DNA of 64,000 nucleotides, from the NCBI RefSeq assembly GCF_900109465.1, contig NZ_FOAZ01000018.1:124001-188000 (forward strand), in the 5' to 3' direction. Positions within the stretch are counted from its first letter, which is position 1; every line of letters starts with the position of its first letter. This stretch comes from Streptacidiphilus jiangxiensis. GTDB lineage: Bacteria > Actinomycetota > Actinomycetes > Streptomycetales > Streptomycetaceae. Positions 1-8,265 of this stretch are shown piece after piece. The position numbers and the translations under genes are program-made. Under the pieces are notes generated by a model. That model saw only the letters and a list, made by a program, of their open reading frames with translations, ran no database searches and was not told where the DNA came from.

Positions 1-1730
1 TTGAGGTCGTTGCGGACCAGGTCGACGATCATCAGGTTCTCGGCGCGGTCCTTCTCGCTGTGCTCCAGCGAGCGACGGTGGCGCTCGTCCTCGGCCGGCG
101 TCCGCCCGCGCGGGCGGGTCCCCTTGATCGGCTTCGACTCGACGTTCCCCTGCGCGTCGACGGTCAGGAAGCGCTCGGGCGAGGCGCTCAGCACGGCGAC
201 CCCGGGGAAGTCCAGCAGCGCCCCGTACGGCACGGGGCTGATCCGGCGCAGGTCGGTGAAGACCCGCAGCGGGTCCACGTCGGCCCGCACGACCGCGGCG
301 TTGGACAGACAGATCTCGTAGGACTCGCCGTTGTTCAGCTCCTGCAGGCAGGACTCGACGAGCTCCAGGTACTCGCGCCGCGAGAAGCGCAGCTCCGGCT
401 GCGGTGCCGCAGCGGGGGCGAGCAGGAGGTCGTCCTCCTCCCCGCCGGAGCCGGTCAGGCCGGTGAGGCCGGTCAGCACAGGCAGGACGGGCAGGACGGG
501 CAGCACAGGCAGGTCGAGCAGCGCGGCGCCGGAGGCGTCCAGCCAGGCCTGTGTCTCCGGGTCGGCCTCGCCGCGACCGAGGCCCAGCAGGTAGCAGCAT
601 CCCTCGCTGTGGTCGATCACCAGGGCCCGGTCGGCGAAGACCATCGCGGCGTCGGGAGAGACGGCTCGACGGTCCGTCATGGATCCGGTCTCGGCCCGCA
701 GTTCGTATCCGAGGTAGCCGACGTAGCCGAGGTTGAAGCGGAACGGGAGGCTGTCGTCGGCAGGCGTGGCCCGCGCCCGCAGCTGGGCGTCGAGGTAGTC
801 GAGGAAGGAGGTGACGACGCGCTCCACCGGGCGCCCCCGACGGTGGATCTCCAGGGTCCGGTCCGCGACCCGGTAGCTCAGGAACTCGCCGAGCGGTCCG
901 GAGCCCGCGCCCATCACGGAGAACCTGGCCCCCTGGGCCGGCCCGCTGCTGCTGTCCAGCCAGAAGCCGGACGGTTCGGCGGAGAAGAGATGACGATAGG
1001 CCGTCAGGGCGTCCGGCTCGACCGGCAGTCGCCGCACGGAGACCTGGTACGCCGGCTCGGGCCGGACGACGGGCGCGGGCTCCGCCTCGGGAGTGGGCTC
1101 CGCCGCGGGCACGGGCTGGGCCGCGGCGCGGGCGGGCTCGGCCGAGACCCACCAGGCGCGGGTGAGGTCACGGAAGTTGGCGAGGAGCTCCCGACCGCCG
1201 TCACTGCAGATCGACTCCGGGTGGAACTGCACTCCCCAAATCGGGAGTTCGCGGTGCCGCAGGGCCATCAGCACCCCGTCCTCGGACCAGGCGACACCCT
1301 CGAGCGCGTCCGGCAGCGCACCGACGGCCAGCGAGTGGTAGCGCACCACCGAGAGCGGGGACGGCAGGCCCGCGAAGAGGTCCCGGCCCTGGTGGGTGAC
1401 CGCGGAGACGCGGCCGTGCCGGGGCTCCGGCGCGTGCCGGACCTCGCCGCCGAAGACGTGGCAGATGCCCTGGTGCCCCAGGCAGACGCCGAGGACCGGC
1501 AGCCGCCACTCCCGCAGCACCCGCGTGCTGACGCCGAAGTCCTTCTCCCGGTCGGGGCGCCCCGGCCCGGGCGAGATCACGACGTTGTCGTAGGCGGCCG
1601 GGTCGAGCGAGGCGAAGTCGACGTCGTTGCGGACCACCGTGGGTTCCTGGCCGTTCACCTCGGCCAGGAGTTGGTGCAGGTTGTAGGTGAAGGAGTCGTA
1701 GTTGTCGATCAGAAGAGTGCGCATGGCCAT
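1..1730 (-). CDS. pabAB: Aminodeoxychorismate synthase, fused PabA-PabB (3' end cut by window edge)
   Basis: The enzyme turns chorismate plus glutamine into 4-amino-4-deoxychorismate, the precursor of p-aminobenzoate. The N-terminal ~190 residues are a class I glutamine amidotransferase starting RTLLIDNYDSFTYNL. The rest is a chorismate-binding PabB domain, seen in IKGTRPRG and KDRAENLMIVDLVRNDL. The reading frame is still open at base 1, so roughly the last 100 residues lie outside the window. ATG at 1730 (GGGAA just upstream) is preferred over ATG at 1724. Between the two halves, about 445-515, is a low-complexity linker of four LPV then three LTG tripeptides. It lies 61 bases downstream of the DHPS gene on the same strand, so both probably form one transcript. 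No PabC lyase is visible. It could serve folate supply, a pABA-derived product, or target bypass. Confidence 0.93.
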   Translation of the reverse strand, partial: MAMRTLLIDNYDSFTYNLHQLLAEVNGQEPTVVRNDVDFASLDPAAYDNVVISPGPGRPDREKDFGVSTRVLREWRLPVLGVCLGHQGICHVFGGEVRHAPEPRHGRVSAVTHQGRDLFAGLPSPLSVVRYHSLAVGALPDALEGVAWSEDGVLMALRHRELPIWGVQFHPESICSDGGRELLANFRDLTRAWWVSAEPARAAAQPVPAAEPTPEAEPAPVVRPEPAYQVSVRRLPVEPDALTAYRHLFSAEPSGFWLDSSSGPAQGARFSVMGAGSGPLGEFLSYRVADRTLEIHRRGRPVERVVTSFLDYLDAQLRARATPADDSLPFRFNLGYVGYLGYELRAETGSMTDRRAVSPDAAMVFADRALVIDHSEGCCYLLGLGRGEADPETQAWLDASGAALLDLPVLPVLPVLPVLTGLTGLTGSGGEEDDLLLAPAAAPQPELRFSRREYLELVESCLQELNNGESYEICLSNAAVVRADVDPLRVFTDLRRISPVPYGALLDFPGVAVLSASPERFLTVDAQGNVESKPIKGTRPRGRTPAEDERHRRSLEHSEKDRAENLMIVDLVRNDL

Positions 1731-1791
1731 ATCGTTCCCGGGTCGTTCCGCTCGTCGGACACAGGTCGTCAACGCAGGTCCTCGACGCCCG

Positions 1792-2619
1792 TCAACGGCC
1801 GAGGAGCGCTCCTGCGTGCTCCTCGACCGCACCGAAGACGGTCAGCGCGTCGTGGAGCGCGCCGACGTCGTGCGTGCGGATGTAGTCCGCGCCCTGGAGT
1901 GCGGCGTGGATCTCGGCGGCGAGCGTGGCCGAGCCGCTGGCCTCGATGGAGCGGCCGGTGACCGTGCGCAGGAACGACTTGCGGGAGGCCGAGATCATGA
2001 CCGGCACGCCGAAGCTCGACTTCAGGCTCCGGACGCCGCCCAGCACGGCGAAGGAGGTCTCCGGATTGCTGCCGAGGAAGTAGCCCAGCCCCGGGTCGAT
2101 GACGACGCGGTCCCGGGAGATCCCCGCCGCCTCCAGCGCCGCCAGCCGCTCGGTGAAGAACTCCTCGATCCCCGCCCACACCTCGTCCGGCCGGGTGGCG
2201 ACCTTGGTGGCCGGGCCCGAACGCTGCACCGAGTGCATGACGACCAGGCGGCACGGCGAGTCGGCCAGCGCCTGGTACTCCTGCGGGTACGGGAAGCCCT
2301 GGATGTCGTTGAGGTAGGCGACCCCCCGGGCGGCCGCGTACCGCTGGGTCTCCGGCAGGAAGGTGTCGACCGAGAGCGGGACGCCCTCGGCGGCCAGCGC
2401 GCCCATGACCTCGTCCAGCCGCCGGCACTCCTCCTCCGCCTGTACCCGGGCGGAGTCCGGGTTGCTGGCCGCCGGGCCCAGTTCGACGACGTCGGCGCCC
2501 TGCTCGCGCAGATGTCGGGCGTGCCGCAGGGCGCTCTCGGCGTCCAGGTAGCGGCCACCGTCCGAGAAGGAGTCCTCGGTGATGTTGACGATGCCGACGA
2601 TCAGCGGACGGTGGGCCAT
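1792..2619 (-). CDS. folP: Dihydropteroate synthase, Sul (sulfonamide-resistance)-like
   Basis: DHPS condenses p-aminobenzoate with dihydropterin pyrophosphate. The 275-residue protein has the pterin-binding TIM-barrel motifs GIVNITEDSFSDGGRYL, a VELGPAASNPD stretch, DPGLGYFLG and SRKSFLR. From memory, several stretches match the mobile Sul1/Sul2 enzymes far better than E. coli or streptomycete FolP: GPAASNPD, ETQRYA, YLNDIQGFP, CRLVVMHSVQ, SRKSFLRTVTGR and ADYIRTHD. No alignment was run. ATG 2619 was chosen because GGAG lies 7 bases upstream; a TTG at 2631 is an in-frame alternative. It sits between a P450 and pabAB on the same strand. Housekeeping folP normally sits with folE/folB/folK, none of which is here. 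Its likely role is antifolate self-resistance (inference). Confidence 0.9.
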   Translation of the reverse strand: MAHRPLIVGIVNITEDSFSDGGRYLDAESALRHARHLREQGADVVELGPAASNPDSARVQAEEECRRLDEVMGALAAEGVPLSVDTFLPETQRYAAARGVAYLNDIQGFPYPQEYQALADSPCRLVVMHSVQRSGPATKVATRPDEVWAGIEEFFTERLAALEAAGISRDRVVIDPGLGYFLGSNPETSFAVLGGVRSLKSSFGVPVMISASRKSFLRTVTGRSIEASGSATLAAEIHAALQGADYIRTHDVGALHDALTVFGAVEEHAGALLGR

Positions 2620-2738
2620 GCGACTCTCCAACGGAACAGGGCGGGCGACGATCCGACCGAAAGATTAGCGGCCTTTTGGCGGTGGCGCGACAAAATCTCT
2701 CTCCGGGCTCGAATCAGAGCGCAAGAATTGCTGCCGGA

Positions 2739-3944
2739 TCAGAGGATGACCGGAACGGTCTCGGGCCGCAGGGTGATGTGGCCACCCCGCCACGCGACCT
2801 CCTCCGGCGCGACCGCCAGCGCGAGCTGCGGGACGCGGCGGGCCAGCGTCCCAAGCGCGACCTGGACCTCCATCCGGGCGACGCCGGCCGCCGGGCAGTG
2901 GTGCGGGCCGTAACCGAAGACCAGGTGCCGGTTGCCGGTGCGGGTGATGTCGAAGCGCTCGGGCTCGGCGAAGTGACGCTCGTCGCGCGCGGCGGCGTGC
3001 ATCAGCGGGATCACGCCCTCGCCCTTGCGGATCGCCGTGCCGGCGAGGTCGAAGTCCTCCAGGGCCACCCGGATCAGGCCGGCGTCGGAGGGCGGCGCAT
3101 AGCGGAACACCTCCTCGGTGGCCGAGTCCGTCAGCTCCTGCGGACGCGCGGTCAGCAGCTCCCACTGGTCGCGGTGGCGCAGCAGCTGGAAGATGCCGCG
3201 GCCGAGGGTGTTGACGGTGGTGTCGTGGCCCGCGAGCAGCAGCTCCGCGCCGAGCCAGGTCAGTTCCGCCTCGGACAGGCGGTCGTCCTCGTCGCGGGCC
3301 TGCACCAGGATGCTCAGCAGGTCGTCCTGCGGCTCCGCGCGGCGGGCGGCGACGAGGCCGCGCACGTAGCCGCCGAAGGCCTCGCGGGCCTCCAGGCGCC
3401 GCTCGTTGGAACCGACGCTCATCAGCGTCTCGGTCCACTCCTTGATCTGCTCCCGGTCCTCCACCGGGGCGCCGACGATCTCACAGACCACCCAGATCGG
3501 CAGCAGGGCGCAGAACTCGGCGTAGACGTCCACCGGCTGGGGCAGCTGGAGCAGTCGGTCGACGAGCTCGTCGGCGATCTCCTGGACCCGCGGGCGCAGC
3601 ACCTCGGCACGCCGCGGCGAGAACGCCTGGGCGATCATCCGGCGCAGTCGCGCGTGGTCCGCGCCCTCGAGGTTGAACAGGCTGTAGGGGTTGTCGCCGA
3701 AGTCCGGGCCCTTGACCATGCGGACCGCACCCGGCTCCCGCAGCGCCGCGCGCGAGAGCCGCTGCTCCGACAGCGCCGAGCTCACCTCGTCGTAGCCGGT
3801 GACCACCCAGGCCTCGTCGCCGCTGGGCAGGGTCACCCTGCTCACGGGGCACTTGGCCCGCAGCTCCGAGAGCTCGACCGGCGGCTCACCCAGCGGGCCG
3901 ACAGCAAACGGGAAGGTCTCGGGGAACTCGGCCTCGCTGCTCAC
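2739..3944 (-). CDS. Cytochrome P450
   Basis: This is a 401-residue soluble bacterial class I P450. It has the I-helix oxygen-activation motif AGHDTT (about 238-243), the K-helix ExxR as EEVFR (277-281) and the heme loop FGYGPHHCPAAG with Cys350. The usual Gly after the Cys is replaced by an Ala/Pro context (CPAAG), a common variant. Two consecutive GTG codons, 3947 and 3944, could start the protein; 3944 has the better spacing (7) to GGAG. An upstream extension to 4181 would use an unrelated Cys-rich leader and was rejected. No ferredoxin gene is visible nearby. It is the first gene of a minus-strand operon with DHPS and pabAB and is divergent from the building-block operon. The substrate is unknown. 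Confidence 0.93.
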   Translation of the reverse strand: MSSEAEFPETFPFAVGPLGEPPVELSELRAKCPVSRVTLPSGDEAWVVTGYDEVSSALSEQRLSRAALREPGAVRMVKGPDFGDNPYSLFNLEGADHARLRRMIAQAFSPRRAEVLRPRVQEIADELVDRLLQLPQPVDVYAEFCALLPIWVVCEIVGAPVEDREQIKEWTETLMSVGSNERRLEAREAFGGYVRGLVAARRAEPQDDLLSILVQARDEDDRLSEAELTWLGAELLLAGHDTTVNTLGRGIFQLLRHRDQWELLTARPQELTDSATEEVFRYAPPSDAGLIRVALEDFDLAGTAIRKGEGVIPLMHAAARDERHFAEPERFDITRTGNRHLVFGYGPHHCPAAGVARMEVQVALGTLARRVPQLALAVAPEEVAWRGGHITLRPETVPVIL

Positions 3945-4168
3945 CACATGACTCCATTTCAGTTCATTTCCGCGCAGAACCGCGACACCGGTCCAGTCTG
4001 CTGACGCGTCGGCCTGCCGTCTTCGGGACCGGGACGAGCTCGCGCGCCGCGAAAGCCAGACCCAGGTCGGGGTTGGGATCTGGTCAACGGTCGGAAGCGG
4101 ACCTGCCACCGGCTCCCGCAATCTGCTCAAGGAAGCGCAGCAGCACCCGACATGACAGGAACACCGAT
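3945..4168. promoter_or_regulatory. Divergent promoter region between the P450 and A-domain operons
   Basis: These 224 bases separate two divergent operons and must hold both promoters. I find no convincing -35/-10 pair by eye. The plus-strand gene is preceded by ACAGGA 8 bases before a TTG codon. The minus-strand P450 is preceded by TGGAG. No clear long inverted repeat was seen. Confidence 0.5.
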
Positions 4169-5650
4169 TTGTCGAGAGCACTGGCGGCCCCGATCCTCGC
4201 CGACGCCCGGCGCCGTCCCGGAGCCCCCGCCCTGATCTGGTACGGCGCCACCGACTGTGGGCAGCAGACGATCGGCTACGGCGAGTTGGCCGAGCTCGCG
4301 GACCGGGTCGGTCGTGACGTCGAGGCCCGGTACGGCCAGGAGCCGGGCCCGTTGGCCCTGGTCGCCGTCAAGTCCACCCTCTCGATCGCCACCGTCCTGG
4401 CCTGCCTGGCGAACGGCCGGCCCCTGCTGCTCCTCTCCCCCGAGCTGGGCGAGGACACCCGGGCCGCCCTGGTCCTCCGGGCGGGGGCACGGGCCGTGCT
4501 GACGCCGACCGGGACCGAGCTGACCCACGGCCCGCTGCTGCCCCGGGACGAGACCGCCGGGACACCGCCCGCCGACACCGCACTGATCCTGACCACCTCG
4601 GGCTCCACCGGCCTGCCCAAGCTCGTGCCGCTCCCGGCATCGGCGCTGGAGGCCTTCACCGCCTGGGCCGGCGAGGCGTTCACCCTCGACCGCGACACCC
4701 GGGTGCTCAACTACGCGCCGCTCAACTTCGACCTGTGCCTGCTGGACATCTGGGCCACGCTGCGCCACGGCGGCTGCGTGGTGCCGGTCCCCGCCGACCG
4801 GGCCGTGGACGGCGCGTTCCTGGACACGCTCCTGCGGGAGACCAGGCCCCACGTGGTGCAGGCGGTCCCGCTCTTCTTCCGACTGCTGCTGGACGCCGCC
4901 GAAGCGCCGCTGACGGGCGTCCGGGACGTGCTGCTGACCGGCGACCACGTCCCACGCAACGTCCGGGCCCGGCTGCCGGAGCTCTTCCCGCAGGCGCGGC
5001 TGCACAACGTCTACGGCTGCACCGAGACCAACGACTCCATGGTCCACACCTTCGGACCGGACGAGGCCGCCGAGGCCGACGTGCTGCCCCTGGGCCGACC
5101 GCTGCCGGGCGTCTCCGTGCGGCTGCTGGGCCCGGACGGGGAGACTGCGGTCGAGGGGGTCGGGGCCGAGGGGGTCGAGGCCGTCGGCGAACTGGTCGTC
5201 TCGACGCCGTTCCAGACCCACGGCTACCTGGCGGACGACCGGTCCGCGGAGCGCTTCGAGCGCCGGGGCGACCACGTCTGGTACCGCACCGGGGACCTCG
5301 TCCGGCGCGACGCCGACGGGCTGGTCCGGCTGGTGGGCCGCACCGACTTCCAGGTCAAGGTGCGCGGGGTGCGCGTCAACCTGGAGGAGGTCGAACGCGT
5401 ACTGGGCGGCCACGCGGACGTGGCCGAGGCCGCCGTCGTCGCACTGCCGGACGACGAGGCCGGCAAGGTCCTGCACGCGTTCGTACGCCCCGCCGCGGCC
5501 GGCCTGACCGGGCTGGGTCTGCGCACCCACTGTGCCGCCCGACTGAACCGACTGGCCATTCCCGCCAGGTTCCACCTGGTGGACGAGCCCCTGCCGGTCG
5601 GCCCGACCGGCAAGACCGACCGCCGCCGCCTTGAGGAGAGGCTCACATGA
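4169..5650 (+). CDS. Free-standing adenylation domain (AMP-forming amino acid/acid ligase)
   Basis: This protein of about 493 residues activates a carboxylic or amino acid as its adenylate and should load the carrier protein encoded next. It has the ATP loop TTSGSTGLPK, a YGCTETN A5 motif, YRTGDLV (A7), GRTDFQVKVRGVRVNLEEVE (A8) and the catalytic lysine in GPTGKTDRR (A10). There is no C-terminal carrier domain. Pocket residues read by eye are D L L Q L T V D S plus Lys. The DLL opening recalls proline-type domains but the rest does not, so the substrate is not predicted. TTG at 4169, with ACAGGA 8 bases upstream, is the preferred start; the frame is open back to 4073. Its stop overlaps the ACP start (ATGA), which implies coupled translation. 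Confidence 0.85.
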   Translation: MSRALAAPILADARRRPGAPALIWYGATDCGQQTIGYGELAELADRVGRDVEARYGQEPGPLALVAVKSTLSIATVLACLANGRPLLLLSPELGEDTRAALVLRAGARAVLTPTGTELTHGPLLPRDETAGTPPADTALILTTSGSTGLPKLVPLPASALEAFTAWAGEAFTLDRDTRVLNYAPLNFDLCLLDIWATLRHGGCVVPVPADRAVDGAFLDTLLRETRPHVVQAVPLFFRLLLDAAEAPLTGVRDVLLTGDHVPRNVRARLPELFPQARLHNVYGCTETNDSMVHTFGPDEAAEADVLPLGRPLPGVSVRLLGPDGETAVEGVGAEGVEAVGELVVSTPFQTHGYLADDRSAERFERRGDHVWYRTGDLVRRDADGLVRLVGRTDFQVKVRGVRVNLEEVERVLGGHADVAEAAVVALPDDEAGKVLHAFVRPAAAGLTGLGLRTHCAARLNRLAIPARFHLVDEPLPVGPTGKTDRRRLEERLT

Positions 5651-5904
5651 CGCTGCAGCGCGAGATCACCCAGCACATCGTCTCCGAGTACCTGCCGGAC
5701 ACGCCCGCCGAGGAACTGGCGGCGGACTACGACCTGATCGCCACCGGGGTGGTGACCAGCCTTCAGCTGCTCCGCCTGATCGGCTGGCTGGGGGACCGCT
5801 ACGACATCCCGTTCGGCGACCTCGACATCGCGCCCGACGACTTCCGTTCCGTGGCCGCGATCGCGGAGCTGGTCTCCCGGCACCGTCCCGTCGCGGCCAA
5901 CTGA
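5647..5904 (+). CDS. Carrier protein (phosphopantetheine-binding)
   Basis: This 85-residue free-standing carrier is the probable partner of the A domain that overlaps it by 4 bases. The attachment serine is Ser38 in ATGVVTSLQLL, where the usual Asp before Ser is Thr. The flanking helix pattern LLRLIGWLGDRYDI fits the carrier fold. In this operon the loaded substrate could be oxidised by the ACAD-fold enzyme and transferred by the transglutaminase-like protein, a logic known for prolyl-PCP oxidation and for AdmF in andrimid biosynthesis. That assignment is inference from gene order. Confidence 0.85.
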   Translation: MTLQREITQHIVSEYLPDTPAEELAADYDLIATGVVTSLQLLRLIGWLGDRYDIPFGDLDIAPDDFRSVAAIAELVSRHRPVAAN

Positions 5905-5970
5905 ACCGCACACCCACCTGATCGTCCACCCGATCGCCCACCCGCGATCCGAACACCTGGGGGCCACCAC

Positions 5971-6348
5971 ATGTTCGCCCGTGAGAGAGACAAGACCGAG
6001 CCGGTCCACTGGGGCAACGGTCTGAGCTACCGACTGCTCGTCGAGACCGACCAGATGGGCTTCACCGTCTGCCACACCGTGGTCGAGGCGGGCACCAAGT
6101 CCCGTCTGGAGTACCGGCGCCACCTCGAGGCGTGCTACTGCATCAAGGGCTCCGGCCGGGTCGAGGCCGCCGACGGCAGCGCCGTCATCGACGTGGTGCC
6201 GGGCGTGCTGTACGCCCTGGACGAGCACGACGCCCACTTCCTGATCGCCTCGCCCGACGAGGACCTGGAGCTGATCAGCGTGTTCAACCCGCCGCTGCGC
6301 GGCGACGAGCGCCACTCGCTGGACTCCGACGGTTTCTCCCAGTACTGA
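5971..6348 (+). CDS. Ectoine synthase-like cupin (EctC family)
   Basis: This 125-residue cupin aligns well with EctC, which closes a cyclic amidine ring by dehydration of N-acetyl-diaminobutyrate. The three metal ligands described for EctC (Glu57, Tyr85, His93) are matched with identical spacing at Glu53 (HLEACYC), Tyr81 and His89 (YALDEHDAH). The C-terminal VFNPPLRGDE is also typical. No EctA or EctB lies in the window, so the role is not osmolyte synthesis. EctC is known to cyclise glutamine slowly to a five-ring amidine, so a related ring closure on an amino acid or carrier-bound substrate is plausible. It lies 66 bases after the carrier gene and 11 before the ACAD gene. Confidence 0.85.
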   Translation: MFARERDKTEPVHWGNGLSYRLLVETDQMGFTVCHTVVEAGTKSRLEYRRHLEACYCIKGSGRVEAADGSAVIDVVPGVLYALDEHDAHFLIASPDEDLELISVFNPPLRGDERHSLDSDGFSQY

Positions 6349-6359
6349 GGCGGCAGACG

Positions 6360-7520
6360 GTGATTCACTGGACCCCGGAGCAGCAGGAGCTGCGTGCGGC
6401 GATCGGCGCGGTCGCCGCCGAGCTCGGCAAGGACCACCTCGAACGCGACGCGGCCGGCATCTTCGACGAGGAGGGCTGGCGCAGGCTCCGGGACATGGGG
6501 CTGTTCTCCCTGCCGTTCGACCCCGCCCACGGTGGCCTCGGCAAGGATCTGCTGACCACGCTGTACGTGCTCGAGGAGCTCGGGTACCGCTGTCCTGACG
6601 CCGGGTTGGGCTTCTCGGTCTCCACCCACATGGTGAGCACCGGCGTGGCCCTGCAGCGCTTCGGCTCGAAGGCACTCAAGGAGCACTACCTGCCGCAGGT
6701 CTGCGCGGGCACGGTGATCGGCGCCCACGCCATCACCGAGCCCGCCGGCGGCTCGGACGCGATGTCCATGCGGACCACCGCGGTGGCCGACGGCGACGCG
6801 TTCGTACTGAACGGCAGCAAGTCGTTCGTCAGCAACGGGCCCATCGCCGACGTGATCGTCGTCTACGCCCGCACCGGCGCGCCCGGCGAGGTCGGCGGAA
6901 TCACCACCTTCCTGGTGCGCAGCGACACCCCCGGGCTCTCGGTCGGGCGCCCGGTGGCCAAGATGGGGCTGCGCACCTCGCCGCTGGCGGAGCTGTTCCT
7001 CGACGACGTCCGCATCCCGCGGGACCACGTCGTCGGCGGGGTCGGCGCCGGGTTCCTGGTGCTGGACCACGTGATGAAGTGGGAGATCCTCTGCGGCTTC
7101 GCCATCACCGCGGGCGAGATGCGGCGGCGGCTGGAGAGCTGCGTGGAGTACGTCCGGACCCGGACCGCGTTCGGCGCGACCATCGGGGCCAACCAGTCGA
7201 TCGCCAACCGCATCGTCGAGATGCGGATCGACACCGAGAACGCCCACAAGTGGCTCTTCGACACCGCCGAGAAGCTGCAGGCCAAGGCCGACGTCGCCGC
7301 CGACATCGCGATGACCAAGCTCGTCGTGAGCGAGGGCAACGTGCGCTCGGCCCTCTCCGCGGTGCAGATCTTCGGCGGTTACGGCTACACGGCCGAGTAC
7401 GGCGTCGAGAAGCAGTTGCGCGACGCCGTCGGCGGCACGATCTACTCCGGCACCTCGGAGATCCAGCGTCAGCGTCTGGCCTCGCTCATGGGCCTGGACC
7501 GTCCCGTCAAGCGCGCCTAG
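6360..7520 (+). CDS. Acyl-CoA dehydrogenase-fold flavoenzyme
   Basis: The 386-residue protein spans the full ACAD fold. It starts at GTG 6360 with GAGG 9 bases upstream. It shows the FAD/substrate motifs HAITEPAGGSDAMSM and GFAITAGEMRRRLE, and the C-terminal GGYGYTAEYGVEKQLRDA block. The position that holds the catalytic Glu in many ACADs (IYEGTSE) reads IYSGTSE, so the base is missing there. Either a residue elsewhere serves, as in IVD-type enzymes, or the chemistry differs. By context it may oxidise an aminoacyl group on the ACP at 5647, as PltE/RedW-type enzymes do with prolyl-PCP. An acyl-CoA substrate is the alternative. Confidence 0.85.
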   Translation: MIHWTPEQQELRAAIGAVAAELGKDHLERDAAGIFDEEGWRRLRDMGLFSLPFDPAHGGLGKDLLTTLYVLEELGYRCPDAGLGFSVSTHMVSTGVALQRFGSKALKEHYLPQVCAGTVIGAHAITEPAGGSDAMSMRTTAVADGDAFVLNGSKSFVSNGPIADVIVVYARTGAPGEVGGITTFLVRSDTPGLSVGRPVAKMGLRTSPLAELFLDDVRIPRDHVVGGVGAGFLVLDHVMKWEILCGFAITAGEMRRRLESCVEYVRTRTAFGATIGANQSIANRIVEMRIDTENAHKWLFDTAEKLQAKADVAADIAMTKLVVSEGNVRSALSAVQIFGGYGYTAEYGVEKQLRDAVGGTIYSGTSEIQRQRLASLMGLDRPVKRA

Positions 7521-7548
7521 GACCAGCGCACAGAAGATGAGGAGAAGC

Positions 7549-8250
7549 ATGTCAGCCGAGCTCGACGCCCTGCGGGCACCGACCGGGTTCCTCGACCACG
7601 AATCCCCCGCCGTACGGGCCTTCGTCGACAAGGCCCTGGCCAAGGCGGGCCTGACCGACGCGCCCGCCGGCCCCGAGGGGGACATCGCGAAGGCGGTGGC
7701 GCTCTACTACGCCGTCCGCGACGGCATCCCCTACGAGGTGTACGGCGCGGACCTGTCCCACCGGGGGCTGAGCGCGAGCGGGGTGCTGGAGCACGGCCTG
7801 GGCTTCTGCGTCCACAAGTCGATCCTCTACGCCGCCGCGGTCCGGGCGGTGGGCGTCCCGAGCCGGCTGTACTACGGGGACGTCCGCAACCACCTGGCCT
7901 CGCCCCGGCTGCGGGAGCTGGTGGGCGGCGACGTCTTCCGCTTCCACAGCCTGGCCGTGGTCCACCTCGACGGCCGCTGGGTCAAGGCCACCCCGGTCTT
8001 CAACAAGATGCTCTGCAAGCTCTACGGCATCACCCCGCTCGACTTCGACGGCCGTTCGGACAGCCTGTACCACCCGTTCGACTCGGACGGCCGCCGGCAC
8101 ATGGAGTTCCTGCATGTGCACGGCGAGTTCGACGACGTCCCGTACGACCTCGTGGTCGACGGGATCAAGACCGCCCATCCGCGCCTCTTCGCCAGTGCGC
8201 ACACCACCACGTCCGGATCGCTGGTCGCCGAGGCGACCTCGGCCGTCTGA
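7549..8250 (+). CDS. Transglutaminase-like protein, possible amide synthase
   Basis: This protein of about 233 residues has the transglutaminase core: a nucleophile Cys in LGFCVHKSILYAAAVRAVGVPSR and a His in FRFHSLAVVHLDGRWVKATP. The third triad position, normally Asp in WxxxDPT, reads Thr (WVKATPV). Members of this superfamily catalyse amide formation between carrier-bound substrates in andrimid assembly (AdmF). Here, next to a free A domain and ACP, a similar acyl transfer is the best guess. ATG 7549 is preferred over ATG 7537 because GAGGAG lies directly before it. It is followed 15 bases later by the TrpB-like gene, so it belongs to the same operon. Confidence 0.8.
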   Translation: MSAELDALRAPTGFLDHESPAVRAFVDKALAKAGLTDAPAGPEGDIAKAVALYYAVRDGIPYEVYGADLSHRGLSASGVLEHGLGFCVHKSILYAAAVRAVGVPSRLYYGDVRNHLASPRLRELVGGDVFRFHSLAVVHLDGRWVKATPVFNKMLCKLYGITPLDFDGRSDSLYHPFDSDGRRHMEFLHVHGEFDDVPYDLVVDGIKTAHPRLFASAHTTTSGSLVAEATSAV

Positions 8251-8265
8251 CAGGGAAGGACCCCC

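Noticed and set aside
60-2913. Long plus-strand open frames (for example 60-1961 and 1702-2913)
   Set aside because: They are shadows opposite pabAB and the DHPS gene. The translations are Arg/Gly/His-rich with no recognisable domain, as expected from high-GC antisense frames.
5971-6348. An ectoine biosynthesis locus together with the EctD-like protein at 62701
   Set aside because: EctA and EctB are absent and the two genes are more than 56 kb apart in different operons. The PhyH protein sits with hydroxyproline-type genes instead.
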